The translations under genes and the position numbers were made by a program. Shown one piece after another: positions 57,401 to 64,000 of a DNA stretch of 64,000 bases (within the stretch, counting starts at the first letter, position 1; each line of letters starts with the position of its first letter). The notes beneath the pieces were generated by a model. That model made no database searches and was not told where the DNA came from. It saw nothing but the letters and a program-made list of their open reading frames with translations. This stretch comes from Epinephelus fuscoguttatus (taxonomy: Eukaryota > Chordata > Actinopteri > Perciformes > Serranidae): NCBI RefSeq assembly GCF_011397635.1, contig NC_064754.1:30298543-30362542 (forward strand). Reading direction: 5' to 3'.

Positions 57401-58335
57401 TTTGACTGTGTTGTTCAAGTGGTGTATGAGAGAGCACAAACAAGGGTCTGATGTATTGATGTCAGCTCTTACCTCTGTGTCTGTTGTTGTACTTGATGTC
57501 ACTGAGGATCTCTTGACCTTTTCTTGTGTGATGGTGTGTATGGGTGAGTCTGCAGCAGGAGGGTGAAATGAGTGAGTGTGGTTGGGTTTGGATGACAGGG
57601 GTGAGTTCCCTCTGGGTATGGGAGAAGCAGTAGGGGTGGGCCTGGGCGAAGGCCGCGGCGAGAGGGTGCCCATCTCGATGGCCAGGTCCTCCGTGCAGGC
57701 CAGGCCCTGGCTACGGAGGTAGTCATCCGTCTCTCTGTCCACCACCAGCAGCCTGGTGCGGTGGGCCACTGCACGGATCCGGTCCACCACCTGCAGAGAG
57801 AAGGGAGCAGAGGAATAACAGGGTAGGCTAAGACAAATGAAAACAGGATCTGTGTGAGGTTATTTAATGCATGTTTTCCCACCCTGAACCGGACAACACA
57901 TAACATTCTTTAAGCACAACAATGACACCCAGTGATTCCCATTACACAAAGCTCACATTGACCCATTTTAGTACCCCCCTCCTCCTCCTCAGGCAAAGGA
58001 AAAGTGGTCTAACAGGTATAGGACTCATTGTCTGTACCTCAGAGAGTTTATGCGCCTCTCCTAGCTTCTCTAACACGCAAGGACTTGTCTGTGATTTTAA
58101 AAAAGTAACTTATTGAGCCATCACTCACTTGATGGTGAGATGCGTTCTCCACATTCTCCCCGTTCACCTCCACCACCCGGTCTCCTGGTCGCAGCCCGGC
58201 CAGGTCAGAAGAGGAGCCGGGCTCCACTTTGCGGATGAACTGTCCGCCTCTATTCCGCTCACCGTGCAGATGAAACCCATAGCCGCGCTCTCCTATGGTC
58301 AGGAAACAGAGCCTTGGCCTCAACTCGCTCTCCAT
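44795..58335 (-). CDS. slc9a3r2: NHERF2 / SLC9A3R2 PDZ scaffold
   Basis: Scaffold under apical membranes that links transporters and receptors (for example NHE3) to ezrin and actin. Six in-frame coding exons give 419 aa: 58335-58129, 57790-57473, 49968-49777, 45535-45382, 45277-45057, 44962-44795. PDZ1 (residues ~7-88) has the carboxylate-binding loop GYGF, and PDZ2 (~189-270) has GYGFNLHSN. Each PDZ is split by an intron just after the VE/VEVNG region or nearby. A Ser/Pro-rich linker joins them. The C-terminus is an ezrin-binding domain with [11 protein letters not shown] and final [13 protein letters not shown], which favours NHERF2 over NHERF1 (human NHERF2 ends DWNRKREIFSNF). Human NHERF2 is 337 aa; the extra length is mainly the inter-PDZ linker and the linker before the tail. 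Introns 49969-57472 and 45536-49776 are large and full of repeats. Confidence 0.95.
47108..47350 (+). pseudogene. hAT transposase N-terminal relic
   Basis: From ATG at 47108 the frame reads [19 protein letters not shown]...LLTAFFPK and then diverges. A basic 'KSGxQKRKEKKE...L..FF' start is typical of the hAT transposases related to ZMYM/TTF zinc-finger proteins in fish. A probable second exon fragment follows near 47406-47570 (Ala-rich, then [12 protein letters not shown]). The catalytic core is absent, so it is non-functional. Confidence 0.5.
47598..47674. repeat. GA microsatellite
   Basis: (GA)n of about 77 bases with one CA interruption, inside the hAT copy. A GA-rich satellite continues near 47700-47745. 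Confidence 0.95.
48063..48177. repeat. Second copy of the 9950-10048 repeat end
   Basis: Aligned by eye with 9950-10048: shared TCAATAAAT-CACGATGTT, TAATAA/GTTAAATAA, and TGTGATT-TGATTTTTGCCAT. It is therefore a 3' fragment of the family of the hAT-like element in rfx1 intron 9, nested in a different hAT element here. Confidence 0.6.
48180..48272. repeat. Compound GATA/GA microsatellite
   Basis: (GATA)n at 48180-48219 followed directly by (GA)n to 48272. The GA part probably arose by loss of the T within the GATA units. It grew out of the repeat end just before it. Confidence 0.95.
49277..49319. repeat. GT microsatellite
   Basis: (TG)n of about 43 bases in slc9a3r2 intron 3. Non-coding. Confidence 0.95.
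51244..51288. repeat. Compact palindrome / AGGTCA repeat cluster
   Basis: TCACCATGGTGA (51244-51255) is a perfect palindrome. GGTGACAGGTCA occurs twice (51251-51262, 51272-51283), and CATGGTGAC / GTCACCATG form an outer inverted pair (51249-51257, 51280-51288). AGGTCA half-sites occur at 51257, 51262 and 51278. Located in slc9a3r2 intron 2. Confidence 0.7.
51372..51428. repeat. CA microsatellite
   Basis: (CA)n of about 57 bases in slc9a3r2 intron 2. Confidence 0.95.
51706..52516. mobile_element. TIR element with GGTTGG-rich ends
   Basis: The left end GTAGGGGAGACCAGAG, then TTGGTTGGC, is the inverse of the right end GCCAACCAACC, then TTGGTCTCTCCCAC. The inverted repeat spans about 25 bp. GTTTG directly outside the left end (51701-51705) and one base beyond the right end (52518-52522) may be a target duplication. 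The interior (about 810 bp) has four more TTGGTTGG or CCAACCA motifs and no ORF. The superfamily is not recognised. Confidence 0.7.
52587..53070. mobile_element. MITE with TCAGTAC(A/G)TTTACATG ends
   Basis: The left end TCAGTACATTTACATG and right end CATGTAAACGTACTGA are inverted copies with one mismatch. The 484-bp interior shows inverted 'GACTAAAACTGGACT'-type motifs and no ORF. It starts only 70 bases after the previous element. Confidence 0.65.
54120..54480. repeat. Fish interspersed repeat
   Basis: Contains ACTACTTGGTTAGGTTTAG and GGACATAAGTATGCAGTAA, motifs I recall as common in percomorph repeats. Non-coding; class and limits uncertain. Confidence 0.4.
54601..54869 (+). mobile_element. 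tRNA-derived SINE (first of two)
   Basis: Begins with a decayed tRNA-like head (TAGCTGTGGCTCAG, then CGGCGGTTTGAGTGT as a degenerate B box), continues with CCTTGAGCAAGATACTGAACCCCAAATTGCTCC, and ends GCTATGAGTGGTCAGTCCATTTACCATC. This is the body and tail of a SINE family widespread in spiny-rayed fish. Confidence 0.7.
54920..55089 (+). mobile_element. tRNA-derived SINE (second of two)
   Basis: An A box (TGGCTTAGTGG near 54928) and a B box (GGTTCGAGTCC, 54983-54993) of RNA polymerase III type are intact. They are followed by CTGTGGCCCTTTGCTGCATGTCA, a CT-rich run, and an AT-rich tail ending GGCCCAAAAAACC. The extended spacing and long body show that it is a SINE, not a tRNA gene. Confidence 0.75.
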
Positions 58336-59184
58336 CCCAACGCGTCAATAGGGTGGAAAACAGGTCAAAGTGTCTCAGGAGAATAAACAGGTGCTTGTCC
58401 AAAGAGCGGTGGGAAGTCTCTTGCTCTTAATCCAACGTACGGCTGCGCGCTCCAGTGACCAAAAGATCATCATCATCTATCATGATGCGAGTTCATTAAT
58501 AATCCACAATTGTTCAGAAAGCACAAGTCAGAAAACTGGGCTAAAACTAATGAGTGTTTAATCCATCATGCAATTACCAAAGGGTGCAAATGCGAGCGCG
58601 CAAAAGTGGTGCGTAAAATAATAGCCAAAACCCGCGGACAGGGGCTAAATCCCGACCATCGCGGGAATAATCCAAGAGATCAGAGATTAGAAAGCTTTTC
58701 CTCGCACGTAACACTTAATTCCCCTCGTCAGATGGGTGTGTGTCCTCCTGTCCGAACCGGCGCGAGAGTGAAGAGGCGTCAACAACAGATGCCACTAGAC
58801 GTCCCCCGCAGCGCACACCTGATGACGCAGCGCAGCCGCAATGTCCTGGCACAAATGATAGCCTGGGAAGAGTAATGAGGCTGTTAGATGTTTCTCTGGA
58901 GAAATTATTTGTTTAGTGATGAAATTAGCTCACAGCCGAGAGGCGTGTTAAATGTAGCCACTGACATTTGCTCCTAAAACAGTTCCTCTAGAGAGTGAGA
59001 GGTTTGTCGCAGGTGGAACCAGGCTGTGACCTAAGAACAGAAATCGTCTATCAGGAGAGCCAAGTTTAAGGGTGTGTATTGTTGATATTCAGGGAAGATG
59101 AGACATCCAGAGGCAAATATTAGTGAGGACAACATAGCTGCTCAGACAGCCAGTAGTGATATTCAGATCATTCACTAAGTAAAG
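58336..59184 (-). promoter_or_regulatory. slc9a3r2: Upstream region of slc9a3r2 (5' UTR / promoter candidate)
   Basis: The first 500 bases upstream of the start codon (to about 58860) are clearly richer in CpG than the surroundings (for example CCCGCGGACA, CCGGCGCGAG, GCGCAGCCGCAATG), as expected for a TATA-less promoter. No precise start site or untranslated exon can be fixed. Beyond about 58900 the sequence is ordinary AT-rich spacer. Confidence 0.4.
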
Positions 59185-59392
59185 GTGGCAATACCATCAA
59201 AATACTTACAAGTATTACAAGTAAAAGTCCTGCATTCAAAACGTAAGAGTGTGTATTAGTATAAAATGCACTGAAGTACACACTACTGTCAGTGTTATAC
59301 AAGTATATTATTGGATCATTTTTATTAATGTATTAATGTGCATTTGAACGATTTATTTGAAAAGTGACTATAGGTCTTCATAGAACTGCAAC

Positions 59393-59718
59393 TATTAATT
59401 GATTAATACATAAAAAGAAAATGAATCCCTTACTATTTTGATAATCAAATAATTGTTTCATTGATTTTTCAAGCAAAACTGTCACACATTTGCTGGTTCC
59501 AGCTTCTTAAATGTGAGAATTTGCTGCTTTTCTTTGTCATTTATGGTATTAACCAAATAATTTTTGGGTTTTGGGCTGTTACTTGGACAATTTAAGCAAT
59601 TTAAAGATGTAACTTTGGACTATTTTTCTACAATTTTTTTTTCTTTAAATTTTATATACTTGACGATTAAATGAATAATCTTGAAAATAACTGGCAGATT
59701 GCTGTGATCCGTAATGGA
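59393..59718 (+). repeat. Fish interspersed repeat (second copy)
   Basis: GCAACTATTAATTGATTAAT, ACTATTTTGATAATCAAATAATTG, GCTGGTTCCAGCTTCTTAAATGTGAG (in part) and the closing AATAATCTTGAAAATAACTGGCAGATT are hallmarks of a common percomorph DNA repeat. A degenerate copy lies at 17600-17740 on the other strand. Confidence 0.5.
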
Positions 59719-59944
59719 AATAATCTCAACTCAACTCAAATTTACTCATAAAGCACATTTAAAAACAACTCATGTTGACCAAAATGCTGCACAAAAGAAA
59801 TGACTTGCTAAAAACACATACAGGAGAGGCAACATAACTGTCAGGTAGACAGCTCACACATTTAGAGACACAACACACACAGGCATGCGTCACAGGGAAA
59901 ACCACATCAAGGGGACTCAAACACTAATGAACAAAAGTAAGTCT

Positions 59945-60345
59945 TAAATCTGGACTTAAATGAGTCAGTGGAGGGAGCCGATCTGATTGGGAGGGGGATG
60001 CTGTTCCACAGTTTGGGGGAGACACAGCAAAGGTACGTTCACCCCTGAGCTCAAGTGTGGAGCTGGGACAGCCAGGAGCCCCGGGTCTGCTGACCTGAGG
60101 GACCAAGACGTATAATAGGGGGTTAGAAGGTCTGCGATGGATAGGGCCAGACCATTAAGGGCTTTGTACACAAACAAAAGAACCTTAAAGTCAATGCTGA
60201 ACTCCACAGGCAGCCATTGGAGAGAGGCAGGTGTGATATGGTCTCTCCCCTGGGTACCTGTGAGGAGTCTGGCAGTGGCATTCTGAACCAGCTGGAGGCG
60301 GGAGCGGGACAATTGCAGTCCTAGCTCTTCAATAAATATACTGAA
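59945..60345 (-). mobile_element. LINE reverse-transcriptase C-terminal fragment
   Basis: The minus-strand frame encodes RSRLQLVQNATARLLTGTQG, then HITPASLQWLPVEF, IDFKVLLFVYKALNGLA and LRSADPGLLAVP. This is the well-known region after the reverse transcriptase in L2/Rex1-like LINEs of fish. It is 5'-truncated, as is usual for LINE insertions, and not functional. Confidence 0.7.
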
Positions 60346-60395
60346 ATAAAAAATGTACATGAGTAAATATGCGTAGTTACTTTCCACCACTGCTT

Positions 60396-61800
60396 ACATT
60401 AGGATTTTTGTTCTTCAAGTCACCTGTGGGAGAAAAATTCCTTAGCACTGCTGATGTTCTTTTGAGCAACACATCAGATCCATGTACAAGGGGTGAGTTA
60501 TGGCTTCTGGACCGCTCCTGTCAGGATGCCCTCAAGCAAGGCACTCACTCAGCTGCTCAGTGGCCACCAGTACCTGCAAGCTCAGTGCAAAATGTGTAGA
60601 AGTGTGAATTCTCAGTCAGCTCTCCCTACAGACACAGAGTTACACATTTAAAATCTAAAGCACACTGTCACAGACATTTCACAGTGTCTTCAGTCTTGCG
60701 TTTTAATATCTGTCACAAGCTTTTTCCACAGAAGACCGTTTGGCTTGAGGCAAGACAAACAGGCGTAACATACAACATCAACAATGCCCCGGTAAGCCAA
60801 GGCAGCCAGTCAACACGCAATGACACGCCTGATGACATGCAGTCATGTTATTATTAGTAACACCTGTGGTTTTCCTAATTTAACACACCTATTTCTCTGA
60901 GGTATTGTGTGAGCTAGGTATGTTTAAGTTAGGGGTGTCTGATATACCAGTATTGACAATAACTATGGTCTTGAATAATGAAGTACTGATATCATGTTAA
61001 TAATACACATGATAAGATTGTGTAATTAATCCAGCATCTCTTATATCACTCCTGTTTCTGTTCTTGCTGTGTGTCCCTCCCCTGATGCCATCTGGTTGCC
61101 CTTTCACTATGTGTTAAGTGTAAATGCTCTTCTTGTACAATTTATACAGTCATGGTTACAGGCTCTCTCCACCTCCCTACACTTGTGTTTTGAGTGTAAT
61201 TCATTTGCGCAAGAGAGACAAAATGCAAAGATGAATTTGACTGACAGCATTGTGAGTTAAGTTACGATAATCATGTAGTGAAAATCTGATAGAGCCAACC
61301 CCAGTTTAAGTTGTGACGCATTTTAAGCAGTAACTAACAGGCTGGTTGCACAAATCCACTCAAGGCTTTGTTTGAACTAATGTTATTTTTGGGTTCTTTC
61401 CCAAGTTAATTTCCTGTTCATCTTGCCTTTAAAATGTCTTTATGGACCCTTTCAATCTCGTTAAGAGGTAATGGTGTTTGGCCAGTTCTAATGAAGAGAA
61501 TTTAATCACCAATTTGGACTAACTTATTGCACAGTTAAAAGCAACATGTGACCTTGCAAGTCACTGCGCTGAGAAATACAACCAGCTTTTATGAATAAAC
61601 TGCTTTAGTATACTATATATATTCCAGGTTCAGCATTTATGGGGGACTTAAATATTAAAATGCTTACTGTTTACTGTTGATGCACTGAAGTTACACCCTT
61701 TCTAAAAGTTTAAGTTCTTGTTGTGTGTTCTCAATATGCATCAGGCAAACTCCCTCTGCTGGAATAAAGGGAAAACTTGAAACATGACCTTCACATCCAC
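60396..61800. other. Spacer left of nthl1
   Basis: About 1.4 kb of AT-rich sequence without recognised genes. A short stretch at about 60480-60600 (CTCAAGCAAGGCACTCACTC) resembles a SINE body fragment. Nothing else stands out. Confidence 0.5.
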
Positions 61801-61816
61801 TTTAAGTACAGACATT

Positions 61817-61822
61817 TTTATT
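61817..61822 (-). terminator. nthl1: Candidate polyadenylation signal, nthl1
   Basis: TTTATT on the plus strand reads AATAAA on the minus strand, about 200 bases after the nthl1 stop. This gives a short 3' UTR (about 61800-62024). Confidence 0.5.
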
Positions 61823-62024
61823 TGATATGAAAACACTAGCAGTACAAAAATATTTCATCTTATATAAAGTGTAAAAGGTGTCATTATAGTGTCAAATAAA
61901 ACTATTATGACAATATCTAGAACCATATTAACATCAAAGTGTAGCTTTGAGGTATGTTTTCAGTGTGTGCACAATAACATTTGTCCTTATCCAACATTTG
62001 GTCGCAGCTCAGACAAAAACTACA

Positions 62025-63953
62025 TCAATGATTAACCTTGCTTTTTAATCTCCGTCTCTGTGCGGTGGGGGAAACAGGTGTGGGCAGTGGCTCCGTCTTT
62101 GTCCTCTCGTGTTTAACAGCAGATTGTTGCTCAGGTTCGGTTTTTGTTGTGAGGGAGGAGGTTGGAGACCGAGGGGATCCAGCTTTAGGCCTCTTAGTAG
62201 GAGAAATCTTGTGGGCGGATGGACAGCTGTGCTGGTTCAGACACACAGAGCAGAGAGGGTTGACGGGGAGACAAACCTGCTGTCCGAAACCAACGAGCAG
62301 CCAGTTGATCTCACTCCACAGCTCCCTGTAACAGAGTGTGAGAGAGGAAGCTTGATATAAACCTGAGTTCTGTCAGTCAACACAACATGTATAAGAGCTC
62401 CTGTCAGTCAACAGAGTCAATGATGTGCTGTGTGCGCCCAGGTCAGTCTGGATGACTCTGATCTTTATAGACCTGCTGGTCCGTGTTAATCAGGTTGTGC
62501 GGGTCAGCCGTGAATAAGTCATGCTGTTACCTGGGTAACCACTCCTCCAGGGCCTTGCGTGTTTCCTCTGGGCTCTTGGTGGGTTTCTTGAGCCAGCCCA
62601 GTCGATTAGAGATGCGATGAACATGTGTGTCCACGCCTAAACAAAAAAACTGACATTATATAGAAGCACATACACACATATCATCCACTTTTTGTAATGT
62701 CTGGTGATCTGTAGTGTTTGTATTACAGTTTTCTTGTTTGGTTAAATGTTGTTTGGTCTTTGTGTATTGCTTTGTATTTATGTGAAACAGTTGATGATCT
62801 GTGACGCAAGAAAAAATTCTGATTTTGTTTCTGACAATACAGTGAAATCAAAGTCAAATCACTATGTCACATACACCTAGTCTACTCATAGCAGATATAA
62901 AGTATTTTTTCGGTTTCTATTCTGTGCTGCAACTTTATCAGCCTCTGGTTCCCCTGAAGAAATGTGTTAAAAAACATACACAGTTTAGTACAATGGAATA
63001 CACAGAGTAGTCTTGCATAGCCAGACTTTGTGCTGGAGAAAGGTCTGAGTAAACCTATCATAATTTCGCACTAAAGAAAATAAAGCTTTGGGTTGTTTGT
63101 ATTTGTTTAAACCAATCACAATCATTTTGGGCTGCACTAAGCCCAGATGCAGCGACAGTGCCCCGTGCGTGCCAGCAGCAAACTTGTTTTATTTGAGAAA
63201 AAGAGGCCACATAAAAACACAGTAAAAGATGTTTAGATGAGTGTAGGTTGCTAGCTTCGAGGTTGTTTTATTGTTTCAGGCAAAATGCTAACATGAAGTG
63301 TGGAGATAGGTCCAGCTATGCAAGACTAGCTCCATGTAGCAGCGTCGATTTTGAAAACAGTGACATGCAGATAGCAGATGGGGAGGACAATTCTGTCTGA
63401 GCGCAGTGACATGTTCTGACAGCCTCTTTGTTCTGCTCTGTTAGACGCTTTTTGTTTTATTCCATTTGATGTATAAATGATCGTGCATGCTTCCTGACTG
63501 TGTCCCCACCAATGCCAGACACCTGGTCCCAAGCGATGCCCATAGCCAAGTGAGCCATCTTGGGTCCAACTCCTGGCAGGTGGACCAGCCCCTCCACGCT
63601 GTCTGGGATGTCTCCTCCGAACTCTTTCTGCAGCATGGCCGATGTCAGCTTCAGATACTTCACCTTAGTCTGGAGAAGGTTGGGTGGGAAATCCATTCAA
63701 TAAGGAGAAAGAGTGAACAAAGAAGGAGGGTGAGAAGAGGGAAGCATGGCTCCCGTAATGCATAAACAGACTTCAGCTTTACCCTCCAGAAGCCGACAGG
63801 ATAGATGAGTTTTCCCAGTGTGTCGTCATCAGTAGCGAGTATATTTTCTACAGAGCAGCCATGAGCTCTGAGCTTCTGCATGGCTGCTGCTGTCACCTGG
63901 TCCTTGGTCTGACTGGACAGCATGAGTGACACCAACACCTGGAAACGTCTCAC
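62025..63953 (-). CDS. nthl1: NTHL1 endonuclease III-like DNA glycosylase (3' part)
   Basis: Bifunctional glycosylase/AP lyase that removes oxidised pyrimidines in base-excision repair, in nucleus and mitochondria. Four exons are present, in frame: 63953-63783, 63669-63510, 62636-62531, 62325-62025. The gene continues right of the window, so the N-terminus and targeting signals are missing. Exon 1 here begins [19 protein letters not shown]. The helix-hairpin-helix [13 protein letters not shown] carries the catalytic Lys, and [13 protein letters not shown] carries the catalytic Asp. The [4Fe-4S] ligands are C-X6-C-X2-C-X5-C ([17 protein letters not shown]). All active-site residues are intact. 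After the cluster the protein has about 65 extra residues, basic and Ser/Pro-rich ([26 protein letters not shown]), where human NTHL1 ends within a few residues. Adjacency to slc9a3r2 matches human 16p13.3. Confidence 0.94.
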
Positions 63954-64000
63954 CTGTGCAGACAGAGAAGAGAACAGACAGAACACGATAGATGAATTTG

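Larger units (their letters stand above)
59185..60395. mobile_element. Nested repeat complex
   Basis: An outer fish repeat starts near 59185 (ACAAGTAAAAGTCCTGCATTC) and appears to resume at 60345-60395 (AATGTACATGAGTAAATATG, TAGTTACTTTCCACCACTG). Inserted between the two parts are a second repeat (59393-59718) and a LINE fragment (about 59945-60345). The layering is judged by eye from remembered repeat sequences. Confidence 0.5.

Overview
This window looks like an ordinary vertebrate nuclear segment, most likely from a spiny-rayed (percomorph) teleost. The evidence is intron-rich genes with GT/AG splice sites and vertebrate protein families, mostly short introns, and many fish-type repeats: hAT-like elements and MITEs, tRNA-derived SINEs, LINE 3' ends, and long GT, GA and GATA microsatellites. 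I see no bacterial-type operon, CRISPR array, rRNA gene or functional tRNA gene.

Layout from left to right. (1) 895-950 is the last coding exon of dcaf15 (+), followed by its 3' UTR. (2) 4785-18425 is rfx1 (-), 17 coding exons, lying tail to tail with dcaf15. (3) 21988-22543 is rln3 (+), two exons behind a TATA box. (4) 24593-35573 is tnpo2 (+), 22 coding exons encoding 889 aa, with a long 3' UTR. (5) 38.6-44.0 kb is a gene-free, repeat-rich spacer. (6) 44795-58335 is slc9a3r2/nherf2 (-), six coding exons with two PDZ domains and an ezrin-binding tail. (7) 58.4-61.8 kb is a spacer with nested transposons. (8) 62025-63953 is the 3' part of nthl1 (-), running off the right edge.

The genes do not form one pathway. 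They encode a CRL4 substrate receptor, a winged-helix transcription factor, a neuropeptide, a nuclear import receptor, a membrane scaffold and a base-excision-repair glycosylase. The order dcaf15(+)-rfx1(-)-rln3(+) matches human 19p13.1, while slc9a3r2-nthl1 matches human 16p13.3, so the window joins two human blocks.

I assembled exons by hand from splice sites, reading-frame continuity and recalled family sequence. All multi-exon models keep frame throughout. No new molecular system is evident. The most interesting signals are two perfect RFX-type X-boxes in the first coding exon of rfx1, one centred on its start codon; a hAT element with a perfect 8-bp target duplication; a basic, SUMO-motif-bearing C-terminal extension on NTHL1; a candidate 3'-UTR intron in tnpo2; and a tandem NAGNAG acceptor in rln3.
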